DNA of 64,000 bases from an uncultured Roseibium sp. (GTDB lineage: Bacteria; Pseudomonadota; Alphaproteobacteria; Rhizobiales; Stappiaceae): the NCBI RefSeq assembly GCF_963669205.1, contig NZ_OY769915.1:780001-844000 (forward strand), in the 5' to 3' direction. Below the pieces are notes generated by a model. That model did not search any database and was not told where the DNA came from. It saw only the letters and a program-made list of their open reading frames with translations. A program made the translations under genes and the position numbers. This document shows, in pieces, positions 9,139 to 17,952 of the stretch (positions are counted from its first letter, which is position 1; each line of letters starts with the position of its first letter).

Positions 9139-9750
9139 CTACACAACCGGAAATCCGTTGAAGACGGCTCCTGTCAGTTTTTCTTTTTCGATTTCGTCCT
9201 TGATGTCGTTTGAAAAGAACAGACCGCGTATGACGTGTTTGTCGATCCAGACCTTACGGCTGCCTATCTGATCTTTACTGAAGACAAATTCGCCTGATGA
9301 AGGATCCCAGGAAATGCCGTGGAGCATCTTTGCCGTTGTATGTGCGCGGCTCATCGTGTCGACGCGAGCGCAGATGTTAATGAAATACATTAGCCGCGCA
9401 TGGGACCCGTCTTTATAAACGACTTCGATCGGGAAGAATTGATGCGTATCTGGCTCAAATCTCTCGACTATGTCCTTGAACTCCTGGGAAACCAGGATAA
9501 GTCCACGCTGCTTGAAGACATCATAAGGACGATGCTTCTTGCTGGACCACATCATTTTCGTGGGAATATGCTCCGGCTTTACGTCTCTACCGGCATACAT
9601 TCTACCCGCTTCGAATAACGGATTATCTCCCATATCCAGGGTCGTATCGACATATTCAATCTTTCGGGGGTCCCCATCGAGGAACTTTCGCTCCACGAGA
9701 AAACCGGCTTCTTCTTGGCGTCCCATTGCCCAGACAAAATCACTGCTCAT
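9139..9750 (-). CDS. Imm11/DUF1629-like protein (putative immunity protein)
   Basis: A 203-residue protein from ATG 9750 (MSSDFVWAM); an in-frame ATG 13 codons earlier is also possible. The C-terminal half, with KVWIDKHVIRGLFFSNDIKD and EKEKLTGAVFNG, resembles the DUF1629/Imm11 family, whose members are often encoded beside polymorphic toxins or contact-dependent effectors. The family call rests on recalled motif pattern only. It shares orientation with the OmpA-domain gene about 600 bases downstream and with a short decayed remnant about 180 bases upstream, compatible with an effector–immunity neighbourhood. No signal peptide, so probably cytoplasmic. Confidence 0.65.
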   Translation of the reverse strand: MSSDFVWAMGRQEEAGFLVERKFLDGDPRKIEYVDTTLDMGDNPLFEAGRMYAGRDVKPEHIPTKMMWSSKKHRPYDVFKQRGLILVSQEFKDIVERFEPDTHQFFPIEVVYKDGSHARLMYFINICARVDTMSRAHTTAKMLHGISWDPSSGEFVFSKDQIGSRKVWIDKHVIRGLFFSNDIKDEIEKEKLTGAVFNGFPVV

Positions 9751-9789
9751 CGTCTCTTCCCGGTATTCAGCCAACCTGCTTGTTACCAC

Positions 9790-10229
9790 CTTGCGATGCC
9801 GGATTGATCGTTTGAAATTTCTATTTAAGGTTGGTTATACCAATAGATACAATTGGTTTCTTGTCGCTTTGTTAACGCGAAAATCAGGCGTGAGAGCGCT
9901 GGTCGCACCATGCGACTACACAGGTTCAGTCCCCGGTGATCTTGAAGATCGCACCTGAAAAGTCCGGCGCATGGCAGACGCCGTTGGTGTCCCATTAACG
10001 TTCGTACCGCATTCGCTCCCCGGGGGATTGAGCCCGTGTCGGGTCCGCCGGATCGAGCATCCGGTAGCCGGGTGTCTCCTGAATGTCTCGCCCGATTGCA
10101 ACTGTTTTCAGCCGGCGGACAGAGTGGATGTGAAAGCGATAAAACAGGGGCTACTCAAAAAAAATCGATAAAAGCTTCCATTTGCTCGAATGTCCGTTAT
10201 TTATGGAAGGGCAAAATGGGAGGTTCACC
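9790..10229. other. Intergenic region upstream of tctC
   Basis: This gap of 440 bases (480 from the preferred Imm11 start) contains the remnant at 9926–9994. Its last 80 bases are A-rich and lead into a GGGAGG ribosome site six bases before tctC ATG 10230, so the transporter promoter is probably here. No complete gene is seen. Confidence 0.45.
9926..9994 (-). pseudogene. Short decayed fragment related to the OmpA-domain protein
   Basis: A reverse-strand frame of 22 codons between stops reads GVCHAPDFSGAIFKITGD, matching GVYHAPDFSVVG of the OmpA-domain protein (DNA match around 7725–7750). The nearly identical DNA is about 30 bases long and no start is present. It may be the 3' end of a lost paralogue or effector. 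Confidence 0.4.
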
Positions 10230-11210
10230 ATGAAGTTAAATCTGACATATCTGAGGGCGACCGCTGTTGCATTTGCTGCGACATTTGCGGTTGCGGCCTC
10301 GCCTGCGCAGGCGGCAGATCTGCCTTGTTCGACAGCCAAGCTGATCGTGCCCTGGGGCCCGGGTGGCGGCACGGCCGTGATTTTCGGCATTTTTGAAAAG
10401 GCGATCGAAGCCTCTGACGCACCCGTCAAGATCAAGGTTGTCACGATTCCGGGCCAGGGTGGCGGCGCAGGCGCCAAGGAAGCGCACGCGGCCAAGCCGG
10501 ACGGCTGCACCCTGTTCGCGATCCACCAGCACCTGGTGGTCAACTACATCAACGGCGTGACCGAATTCAGCTGGGACGGGTTCGAGCCGGTCGCCATGCT
10601 GACCGATACGCCGGAAATCATCGGTGCCGGCGGGCACGTTGAGTATGACAGCCTTGAAGACATGCTGGCTGCGGCAAAGGCAAACCCGGGCGGCATTCCG
10701 ACAGGTGTCTCCATGGGCGCGACAAGCCACTTCCTCTGGATCATGCTCGGTTCGAAAACCGGCACGGACTATCAATACGTTCCGTTCCAGGGCGGCACGG
10801 CCGGCCGCATCACCGGTCTCCTGAACGGATCAATCGACCTGGGCGGCATCAACATGGCGGCCGCGCGCACCCAGCGTGACGACGGCGCACTGAAAGCCTT
10901 CGCCATTGCTGCCGACGAACGCAGCGACCTGATTCCGGACGTGCCGACGCTCAAGGAGCTGGGCGTTGACATGACCTACTCCCTGACACGCGGTATCATG
11001 CTTCCGAAGGGCACACCGCAGGAAATCGTCGATTATTGGGCCGGCGTGTTCAAGGGTCCGACGGAAGACGCGGATTTCGTCGCGGAGCAGGCCGCGAAGG
11101 GAACAGAGGTTCTTTATCTCGGCCCGGAAGAATACGCCGCCTGGTGGAAAGACACGGAAGGCGGGTTTCTTGACGCGGCAAAAGAGCTGAAAGTCGGACG
11201 CTTTCAGTAG
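10230..11210 (+). CDS. tctC: Tripartite tricarboxylate transporter substrate-binding protein (TctC family)
   Basis: A 326-residue periplasmic binding protein that would deliver an organic acid to the TctAB membrane pair. A Sec signal peptide (MKLNLTYLRATAVAFAATFA, cleavage after AQA near residue 29) is followed by the TctC landmarks LIVPWGPGGGTAVIFG and VVTIPGQGGGAGAKEA. ATG 10230 is chosen because GGGAGG lies just upstream and the signal peptide starts there. It heads a cluster with tctB, tctA and five enzyme genes. A strong hairpin right after its stop probably lets it be made in excess over the membrane parts. Ligand unknown. Confidence 0.93.
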   Translation: MKLNLTYLRATAVAFAATFAVAASPAQAADLPCSTAKLIVPWGPGGGTAVIFGIFEKAIEASDAPVKIKVVTIPGQGGGAGAKEAHAAKPDGCTLFAIHQHLVVNYINGVTEFSWDGFEPVAMLTDTPEIIGAGGHVEYDSLEDMLAAAKANPGGIPTGVSMGATSHFLWIMLGSKTGTDYQYVPFQGGTAGRITGLLNGSIDLGGINMAAARTQRDDGALKAFAIAADERSDLIPDVPTLKELGVDMTYSLTRGIMLPKGTPQEIVDYWAGVFKGPTEDADFVAEQAAKGTEVLYLGPEEYAAWWKDTEGGFLDAAKELKVGRFQ

Positions 11211-11221
11211 AACCGGTCGAC

Positions 11222-11249
11222 GCCCGCGCCGTCATGGCGCGGGCATTCT
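11222..11249 (+). terminator. Terminator-like hairpin between tctC and tctB
   Basis: GCCCGCGCC at 11222–11230 pairs perfectly with GGCGCGGGC at 11236–11244 around a 5-base loop and is followed by ATTCTTTTT. Placed 11 bases after tctC, it should cause partial termination or protect the upstream mRNA. Confidence 0.8.
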
Positions 11250-11269
11250 TTTTGCCGTTGGGGGGTTTC

Positions 11270-11749
11270 ATGACCTTGAATCGCGATTTTTTCGTTGCGG
11301 TTTTCTTCCTCGTGCTTGTCGCGGTGATGTACGCGGCGACCTACTCGCTGCCCGAGCCGATGTTCAACCAGCTGGCCTCCTGGACCTGGCCGAGGATTAT
11401 CCTGATACCGCTCGGCGCCCTGTCGATCGTGCTGCTGGTCCAGTCCCAGACGTCCGGTCTCGAGGCTGCGACGGTCTCGGACCTCAAAGGCTGGTTCAGG
11501 GATAACACCAACCCCTTTCTTTGCTTCGCGCTTTTCTTCGGTTTCCTCTACCTGATGCCTCTCCTCGGCATGCTTTTGGGCGGGTTGCTCTATGTGTTCC
11601 TGACGCTGTGTGTCCTTGGAGGATGGCAGCCGCGCCAGATGGCGGTGCACATCGCGATCGCGGCCGTATTCGTTGTCGGCATGTGGTCGATATTCTCCCT
11701 TGCGCTGGGTGTTGTTCTGCCCGAGGGCACCATTCTCAGGGTCTACTGA
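11270..11749 (+). CDS. tctB: Tripartite tricarboxylate transporter small membrane subunit (TctB family)
   Basis: A 159-residue protein with four hydrophobic segments: DFFVAVFFLVLVAVMYAATY near the start, IILIPLGALSIVLLV, FLCFALFFGFLYLMPLLGML and a C-terminal segment. This is the size and topology of TctB. ATG 11270 follows a GGGGGG stretch and begins MTLNRDFFVAV. The gene lies between tctC and tctA, with tctA starting two bases after its stop, so translation is probably coupled. Confidence 0.9.
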   Translation: MTLNRDFFVAVFFLVLVAVMYAATYSLPEPMFNQLASWTWPRIILIPLGALSIVLLVQSQTSGLEAATVSDLKGWFRDNTNPFLCFALFFGFLYLMPLLGMLLGGLLYVFLTLCVLGGWQPRQMAVHIAIAAVFVVGMWSIFSLALGVVLPEGTILRVY

Positions 11750-11751
11750 TC

Positions 11752-13404
11752 ATGTTTGAGAACATCGCACTCGCGGCCCCGGAACTGTTCACGCTGACAA
11801 CGATGATGCTGATGCTGGCGGGCACCTTTGCCGGTCTCCTTGCCGGTGCCGTTCCCGGTTTCACGATTGCAATGGCCGTCGTGCTGGTGCTGCCCTTCAC
11901 GTTTTCAATGACACCCGTACAGGGCCTTGCGACCATGATCGCCGTCTATGTCGGCGGTCTGTCGGGTGGTCTGATGTCCGGGATCCTGACGGGCATTCCC
12001 GGCACGCCGTCTTCCGTCGCCACGACCTTTGACGGCTACCCGCTCGCGCGATCGGGAAAACCGGGACTGGCTCTCGGCATCGGCATCTGGTCCAGCTTTT
12101 TCGGAGGGGTGTTCGCGGCGATCGTTCTGATGCTGGTGGCCCCGCAGCTGGCGCTCATCGGACTTGAGTTTCAACCGGTCGACTATTTTTCGCTGATCAT
12201 CTTTGCCCTGACCGTGACGGCCAGCCTGGCCGGCGACCAGATGGTCAAGGGACTGATGTCCGGTCTCCTTGGCCTGCTTGTTGCCACCGTCGGCTCGGAT
12301 GTGGTTTTCGGTCAGCCCCGGTTCACCTTCGGCATTGACGTCGCCGAACAGGGATTTGCCTTCCTGCCGGTGCTGGTCGGGATCTTCGCGTTCGGACGCC
12401 TTCTGGGGGACGTGAAGAGCCGCGAAAAGGCGCACCAGCCGCTTGGCGGTGAAGCCCATGCGGTTCATATCGATTATCTGGGCGCGGCGCGCGAGGTCCT
12501 GCGCAGATGGGGCAACGTGCTCCGCTCGTCGGCAATTGGTGTCTTCGTCGGCGTCCTTCCCGCCGCCGGGAGCACGATCTCGAACGTCCTTGCCTACGAC
12601 CAGGCGAAGAAGACGTCAAAGGAACACGACCAGTTCGGCAAGGGTGCGGTCGACGGGATCATCGCACCGGAAGCGGCAAACAACGCCACGGCAGGCGGCG
12701 CTCTGATCGTGATGATGGCGCTCGGCCTGCCGGGCGATATCATGACGGCGATCATGCTGGGTGCACTGCTGATCCACGATGTCATCCCCAGCCCGTCCTT
12801 CATCACCGACGAACCGACGATCGCATATGCGATTTTCCTGGCCTTTTTCGTTGCCAATTTCATGATGCTCGCGCTGCAATCGGTCACCGTGCGCGGCTTC
12901 GTCCTGATTACCAAGGTCAAGCTTTACATGCTGGCGGCGGTGATCCTGTTCTACTGCGCCCTCGGCATGTTCGCCCTGAACAACGTCACCTGGGACATGT
13001 GGACGCTGTTCTTCTTCGGCATTGTCGGCTTCCTGATGCGCGCGCTCGGATTTCCGATCGTTCCGCTGGTGCTTGGGGTCGTGCTCGGAGGCATTGCAGA
13101 GGCCAGGCTGTCACAGGTCTTTGCGCGCTCCGACGATGTCATGGTGTTCCTGAGCCGGCCATGGTCGCTGTTTTTCCTTTTGCTCGCCTGTTTCTCGATT
13201 TTCTTTCCGCTCTATCAGAAGCATCGCGGCAAGGCGGCATGGACCCGGTTTTACCCGTCGCTCCTGCTGGTGGTGATGGCCTACCCGGTCTTTCTGATGC
13301 CGGGCACGATCAGGCCGGTGCTTGCCGCCGGGATGGTCGTGGCCGGAATTGGACTGGCCGTTCTTCAACTGCGTCGCGGTCGTGCGCCGCAAACAACCAA
13401 ATAG
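11752..13404 (+). CDS. tctA: Tripartite tricarboxylate transporter large permease (TctA family)
   Basis: A 550-residue permease with about 12 membrane segments, the transport subunit of the TTT system. TctA features include the glycine-rich AGTFAGLLAGAVPGFTIAMA near the start, GILTGIPGTPSSVATTFDGY near residue 80 and the second repeat GVFVGVLPAAGSTISNVLAY with EAANNATAGGALIVMMALGL. The ATG at 11752 is two bases after the tctB stop. It is followed eight bases later by the SDR gene, tying transport to the downstream enzymes. Confidence 0.95.
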   Translation: MFENIALAAPELFTLTTMMLMLAGTFAGLLAGAVPGFTIAMAVVLVLPFTFSMTPVQGLATMIAVYVGGLSGGLMSGILTGIPGTPSSVATTFDGYPLARSGKPGLALGIGIWSSFFGGVFAAIVLMLVAPQLALIGLEFQPVDYFSLIIFALTVTASLAGDQMVKGLMSGLLGLLVATVGSDVVFGQPRFTFGIDVAEQGFAFLPVLVGIFAFGRLLGDVKSREKAHQPLGGEAHAVHIDYLGAAREVLRRWGNVLRSSAIGVFVGVLPAAGSTISNVLAYDQAKKTSKEHDQFGKGAVDGIIAPEAANNATAGGALIVMMALGLPGDIMTAIMLGALLIHDVIPSPSFITDEPTIAYAIFLAFFVANFMMLALQSVTVRGFVLITKVKLYMLAAVILFYCALGMFALNNVTWDMWTLFFFGIVGFLMRALGFPIVPLVLGVVLGGIAEARLSQVFARSDDVMVFLSRPWSLFFLLLACFSIFFPLYQKHRGKAAWTRFYPSLLLVVMAYPVFLMPGTIRPVLAAGMVVAGIGLAVLQLRRGRAPQTTK

Positions 13405-13411
13405 GACTTCA

Positions 13412-14197
13412 ATGGATCTTGGTATCAAAGGCAGGTCAGCTCTTGTGCTGGGCGCCTCCCAGGGACTGGGGGCAGCAATTGCGCGCAAACTGGCTGAAGA
13501 GGGTGCAGATCTCATTCTCGCAGCCAGAAACGGGGAGGCGCTCCAGGCAAATGCTCAACAGCTGACGCGAGAGTTCGGAACAAGAGCCAGCACCGTTTCC
13601 GTCGATCTTTCCGATCCCGCCGCGGTCGCGGCATTTGCCGCGCGCATACGCGACGAATTCCAGCCGGACATGCTGGTCGCCAACGCCGGTGGACCGCCCC
13701 CGTCGGTGTCGACCGGCGTCGCACCGGAAGTGTGGCAAGGGTCGGCCCAGACGCTCCTCTTTTCGATCATCCAGGTGATCGAGGCGGCCGTGGAGCCCAT
13801 GAAGGCGAAGGAATGGGGCAGGATCCTTGCAATCGGGTCGAGCGGCGTGATCCAGCCCATTCCGAATCTGGCGGTGTCGAACACCATCCGTGGAGCGGTT
13901 GCAGGTTTCTGCAAGACCCTGTCGGCCGAGGTCGCGGGCAGCGGCATAACGGTCAACATGATCCTGCCGGGAAAAATCGACACCGCGCGCGTCGGCCAGC
14001 TGGACACGGCGCGCGCCGGACGCGAAGGCAAGACACTGGAACAGGTTCGCACGGAAATCGCGGCGTCGCTGCCGATCAAGCGCTACGGCAAGCCGGAAGA
14101 ATTCGCTTCGGTCGCCGCTTTTCTTCTTTCCGAGCCGGCCGGATATGTGACCGGCCAGATGACCCGCGTTGACGGCGGAATGATCCGGAGCCTCTGA
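13412..14197 (+). CDS. Short-chain dehydrogenase/reductase family protein lacking the usual YxxxK
   Basis: A 261-residue SDR-fold protein. The nucleotide site is intact (ALVLGASQGLGAAIARKLAE near residue 9) and NAG is present as VANAGGPPPS. Where a classical SDR has Tyr-x3-Lys, this one reads LAVSN (PIPNLAVSNTIRGAVAG), so both catalytic Tyr and Lys appear replaced. The C-terminus GYVTGQMTRVDGG is normal. A divergent SDR subgroup with this substitution is known, and the reaction may be atypical or absent. ATG 13412 gives the standard N-terminus. It sits between tctA and the ThDP enzyme gene, apparently in the same operon. Confidence 0.85.
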   Translation: MDLGIKGRSALVLGASQGLGAAIARKLAEEGADLILAARNGEALQANAQQLTREFGTRASTVSVDLSDPAAVAAFAARIRDEFQPDMLVANAGGPPPSVSTGVAPEVWQGSAQTLLFSIIQVIEAAVEPMKAKEWGRILAIGSSGVIQPIPNLAVSNTIRGAVAGFCKTLSAEVAGSGITVNMILPGKIDTARVGQLDTARAGREGKTLEQVRTEIAASLPIKRYGKPEEFASVAAFLLSEPAGYVTGQMTRVDGGMIRSL

Positions 14198-14200
14198 AAC

Positions 14201-15913
14201 ATGTCGAACCACGATCCGAAATCAGGTGCCGCGTCATATCTGGAGCGGCATGGCGGCCGCATCCTGGCGGACCAGCTTGCGATACTGGGGGCGGAAAAGC
14301 TCTTCTGTGTTCCGGGCGAGAGCTTTCTGGAACTGCTGGATGGATTGTATGACCATCGGGACCAGGTCGAGGTGATCACGTGCCGGCACGAAAGCGGTGC
14401 ATCCAACATGGCCGATGCCTACGCGAAACTGACGGGCAAACCCGGCATCTGCGCGGTCACACGCGGCCCAGGCGCCACCAATGCCTGCAACGGGGTGCAC
14501 ACGGCGTTTCAGGACAGCTCTCCGATGATTGTGCTGATCGGACAGGTTGCCCGGACGATGATGGACCGGGAAGCCTTTCAGGAAATGGACTACCGGCGCA
14601 TGTTCGGGGAAATGGCAAAATGGGTTGCCCAGATCGATGATGTTTCCCGGATACCGGAATACCTGTCCCGCGCCTGGCATGTGGCGACGTCAGGCAGGCC
14701 GGGCCCCGTGGTTCTCGCCCTTCCCGAAGATGTTCTGTCAGATCGTGCCGGCGTCCGGGATGCGCGGCCGGCACACCCGGTTCGCAGCGCTCCCGATGCT
14801 GCGGAAATGAACCGTTTCGGTGAGCTGCTCAGCCAGGCCAAGCGTCCGCTTCTGGTTCTGGGCGGCCCGGGCTGGAGTGCGGACGCGGCCGACCTGGCCG
14901 CGAGGGTGGCGCGGCACCTGGACCTGCCGGTGGTCACGTCATTCCGCTGCCAGGACTACATTGACAACGCGCATCCGAATTACGGAGGCGTCATCGGCAT
15001 TGCCCCCAACCCCGCCTTGCGCAGGAAAATACGCGAAGAAGCCGATCTCCTGATCACAATCGGCAGCCGGTTCGGGGAAATGACAACACAGGGCTATTCG
15101 CTGATCGACAGCCCCGTCCCGCAAATGCGTTTTGTTCATGTCCATCCCGGTCCGGACGAACTGGGCCACGTCTATGCGCCGGATCTGCCTATCGTATCGG
15201 CACCGGACACATTTTTGCAGGCCATGCTGGACCTGCCTGCCGGGACGGGCGGATGGCCGGACTGGACGGCCGGATTCCGGGCCGACTACGACGCCTTTCT
15301 CGTTCCGACGGATGTGCCGGGCGAACTCAACATGGCGGAAGTCATCCGCCACGCCTCGACGTCCTTGCCGGCGGACACGATCTACACCAACGGTGCGGGC
15401 AACTACACGGTCTGGCTTCACCGGTTCCACAATCATCTGAAGTACCGCACCCAGCTGGCACCGACGAGCGGTTCCATGGGGTACGCGGTGCCTGCGGCGA
15501 TTGCCGCCAAGCTGCAGCACCGGGACCGCACTGTCGTTTGTCTCGCCGGCGACGGCTGTTTCCTGATGACGGCACAGGAAATGGCAACGGCGGCCCGTTA
15601 CGGCCTGCCGATCATTTATCTGGTGGTCAACAACGGCATGTATGGCACGATCCGTATGCACCAGGAGCGACACCATCCCGGGCGGGTGATGTCGACCGAT
15701 CTGACCAACCCCGATTTCGTGACCTATGCCAAGGCCTTCGGTGTTCCCGGCGAGGCGATCACCCGAACGGATCAGTTTGCCGGCGCGCTCGATCGCGCCC
15801 GTCAGTCCGAAACCGGATATCTGATCGAACTCAGGGTCGACCCGGAAGCCCTGACCCCCACCCAGTCCCTGTCTGCAGCCCGCAAACAGGGCGAAGCAAC
15901 CCATAAAGGGTGA
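14201..15913 (+). CDS. Thiamine diphosphate-dependent enzyme, acetolactate synthase-like
   Basis: A 570-residue ThDP enzyme of the acetolactate synthase/benzoylformate decarboxylase superfamily. The cofactor-activating glutamate lies in CRHESGASNMADAYA near residue 65. The ThDP/magnesium motif is GDGCFLMTAQEM followed about 20 residues later by VVNNGMYG near 440–475. The central domain has VLGGPGWSADAADLAARVA. Substrate cannot be read; decarboxylation or carboligation of a 2-oxo acid is likely. It starts three bases after the SDR stop and belongs to the tct-linked operon. Confidence 0.88.
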   Translation: MSNHDPKSGAASYLERHGGRILADQLAILGAEKLFCVPGESFLELLDGLYDHRDQVEVITCRHESGASNMADAYAKLTGKPGICAVTRGPGATNACNGVHTAFQDSSPMIVLIGQVARTMMDREAFQEMDYRRMFGEMAKWVAQIDDVSRIPEYLSRAWHVATSGRPGPVVLALPEDVLSDRAGVRDARPAHPVRSAPDAAEMNRFGELLSQAKRPLLVLGGPGWSADAADLAARVARHLDLPVVTSFRCQDYIDNAHPNYGGVIGIAPNPALRRKIREEADLLITIGSRFGEMTTQGYSLIDSPVPQMRFVHVHPGPDELGHVYAPDLPIVSAPDTFLQAMLDLPAGTGGWPDWTAGFRADYDAFLVPTDVPGELNMAEVIRHASTSLPADTIYTNGAGNYTVWLHRFHNHLKYRTQLAPTSGSMGYAVPAAIAAKLQHRDRTVVCLAGDGCFLMTAQEMATAARYGLPIIYLVVNNGMYGTIRMHQERHHPGRVMSTDLTNPDFVTYAKAFGVPGEAITRTDQFAGALDRARQSETGYLIELRVDPEALTPTQSLSAARKQGEATHKG

Positions 15914-15919
15914 CATGCC

Positions 15920-16270
15920 ATGATCATTGAACAACGCACCTACTCACTGCAGATCGGTGCAGTGCCCGAGTATCTGAAGCTCTACGAACAAGAAGGGCTC
16001 GCGATCCAGCGTCCGATACTCGGGCGCATGGTCGGCTATTTCTCGACAGAGATCGGCGCCCTTCACCAGATCGTCCATATGTGGGCCTACAAGGACATGA
16101 ACGAGCGCACGGAGCGCCGCGCGCGCCTGACGGCCGATCCGCGCTGGAAGGAATACGTCAAGAAAACGCGGCCGCTCCAGATCAGTCAGGAAAACAAGAT
16201 CCTGATACCTGCTCCCTTCAGCCCCTGGGCGACGGACGACCCTTCGCTTGACCTTGCCGCACAAACCTGA
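15920..16270 (+). CDS. NIPSNAP family protein
   Basis: A 116-residue small alpha/beta-barrel protein. The N-terminal MIIEQRTYSLQIGAVPEYLK and central QIVHMWAYKDMNERTERRAR are typical of NIPSNAP-type dimeric ferredoxin-fold proteins, often found beside catabolic genes with poorly known roles. It starts seven bases after the ThDP enzyme stop and is followed by a glutathione transferase gene. It may act on or bind an intermediate of the same pathway (inference). Confidence 0.85.
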   Translation: MIIEQRTYSLQIGAVPEYLKLYEQEGLAIQRPILGRMVGYFSTEIGALHQIVHMWAYKDMNERTERRARLTADPRWKEYVKKTRPLQISQENKILIPAPFSPWATDDPSLDLAAQT

Positions 16271-16285
16271 CGGACCCTTAAAATC

Positions 16286-16915
16286 ATGATAGACCTTTAC
16301 ACATGGACAACGCCCAACGGGCGCAAGGTTTCCATTCTTCTGGAAGAACTGGGTGTCGACTATGAAGTTCACCCGATCAACATCGGACAGGGCGACCAGA
16401 AATCACCCGAGTTCCTGAAGATCAGCCCGAACAACAAGATCCCCGCGATTGTGGATCGCGACAACGGCCTGACCCTCATGGAGTCTGGCGCGATCATGTG
16501 GTATCTTGCTGAAAAATATGGAAAATTTTTGCCGAATGATCCGCTGGACAAAATCAAGGTCATGGAATGGCTGATGTGGCAGATGGGTGGCCTTGGCCCG
16601 ATGGCCGGTCAGGCCCACCACTTCCTTCATTTCAATCGCGGCAAGGCGGAATATGCCGAAGAACGCTACGAGGCCGAAGTCCAGCGGCTTTACGGCGTGC
16701 TCGACAACCAGCTGGCCGGTCAGGACTACATTGTCGGCGACTATTCGATCGCGGACATGGCCTGCTGGCCCTGGGTTTCCCGGTATGAATGGCAGCAGGT
16801 CGATCTGACGAAATATCCGAACGTCAGAGCCTGGTACCAGCGCCTGCTTGCGCGCGAAGCCGTGCAAAAGGGCTATCATGTTCCCAAGGTCATGGGGGAG
16901 ATTCCGGCCGGTTGA
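16286..16915 (+). CDS. Glutathione S-transferase, Ure2p/YfcG-like
   Basis: A 209-residue cytosolic glutathione transferase. The N-terminal thioredoxin-like domain has LYTWTTPNGRKVSILLEELG, the cis-proline motif NNKIPAIVDRD and the glutathione-contact ESGAIMWYLAEKYG. The C-terminal helical domain has DYSIADMACWPWVSRYEW. TPNGRK near the start resembles Ure2p/YfcG (nu-class) enzymes, which usually have disulfide-bond reductase activity rather than conjugation. It follows the NIPSNAP gene by 15 bases, suggesting a glutathione-dependent step in the pathway. Confidence 0.9.
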   Translation: MIDLYTWTTPNGRKVSILLEELGVDYEVHPINIGQGDQKSPEFLKISPNNKIPAIVDRDNGLTLMESGAIMWYLAEKYGKFLPNDPLDKIKVMEWLMWQMGGLGPMAGQAHHFLHFNRGKAEYAEERYEAEVQRLYGVLDNQLAGQDYIVGDYSIADMACWPWVSRYEWQQVDLTKYPNVRAWYQRLLAREAVQKGYHVPKVMGEIPAG

Positions 16916-17004
16916 GCCTTTGTGGCGGTGCCCGCTCCGGATCGTTGACCGGGCACCTCCCGCGCATTGCCGTCATCTGATCGGAGGAAAGCAAACTGGA
17001 AAAG

Positions 17005-17952
17005 GTGGTGTTGGGCCGAACCGGACTTGAAGTCGGTGTGGCGGGGCTTGGCTGCGGCGGACACTCCCGCCTGGGTCAGTCCTACGGCCGCAGTTTTGAT
17101 CAATCGGTCGCCCTGGTCAGGACCGCGATCGGCGCAGGCGTGACCCTGATCGACACGGCGGCGGCCTATGGCACGGAGGAGATCGTCGGCGCGGCCGTCG
17201 ACGGCTGCCGCGATGAGATTGTCCTGTCGACCAAGCTCGGCATCGTGACACCGGGCACGACTCCTTTGGGAACGGACTATATCGCGGGCGAAGACTTTGT
17301 CCGGCTGGCGGAAGACAGCTTGAGGCGTCTCAGGACAGATCACATCGATGTCCTGCACCTGCACGGCGTCATGCCCGGGCAGTACGACTATTGCAGATCG
17401 GAACTGGTGCCCGCGCTTCTCAAGCTCCGGGAACAGGGCAAGATACGGTATCTGGGCCTGACGGAGCGCTTCATTCACGACACGCGCCACGAGATGCTTC
17501 AGACCGCCCTTCAGGACGATCACTGGGACGTCGTGATGACAGGTTTCAACTTCCTCAATCCCTCCGCCCGGAAATCGGTTCTGCCGCTGACCCGCGAAAA
17601 AGGGGTCGGCACCCTGGTCATGTTCGCGGTCCGTCGCGCGCTCGGCAGCCAGGACGTTGCCGAGGAGATCATGCGCGATCTGATTTCGGCCGGTGATATA
17701 GATCCGGACAGCGTGGATCCCGAAAATCCGCTGGGGTTTCTGCTGGACCCTTCCGTTGCTGCGACCATCATCGAGGCGGCTTACCGGTTCTGCCGCCACG
17801 AGCCCGGTTTGGACGTGGTCCTGACCGGAACGGGCTCCCGGAACCATCTCCGTGAAAACCTTGCGGCGCTGGCTCTGCCCGCTCTGCCCCCCGATGTGCT
17901 CGAGCGGCTTGAGGGCATTTTCGGAAACGTCGACAGCGTGTCGGGAAACTAG
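17005..17952 (+). CDS. Aldo/keto reductase
   Basis: A 315-residue NAD(P)H-dependent oxidoreductase with a TIM barrel. The catalytic tetrad is visible: Asp and Tyr in DTAAAYG near residue 50, Lys in STKLG and His in LHLHGV near residue 110. The start is uncertain. GTG 17005 lies 17 bases from the GGAGG at 16983–16987, whereas CTG 16996, three codons upstream in frame, has ideal spacing of eight bases. It lies 80–90 bases after the glutathione transferase gene in the same orientation and probably closes the operon. Substrate unknown. Confidence 0.88.
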   Translation: MVLGRTGLEVGVAGLGCGGHSRLGQSYGRSFDQSVALVRTAIGAGVTLIDTAAAYGTEEIVGAAVDGCRDEIVLSTKLGIVTPGTTPLGTDYIAGEDFVRLAEDSLRRLRTDHIDVLHLHGVMPGQYDYCRSELVPALLKLREQGKIRYLGLTERFIHDTRHEMLQTALQDDHWDVVMTGFNFLNPSARKSVLPLTREKGVGTLVMFAVRRALGSQDVAEEIMRDLISAGDIDPDSVDPENPLGFLLDPSVAATIIEAAYRFCRHEPGLDVVLTGTGSRNHLRENLAALALPALPPDVLERLEGIFGNVDSVSGN

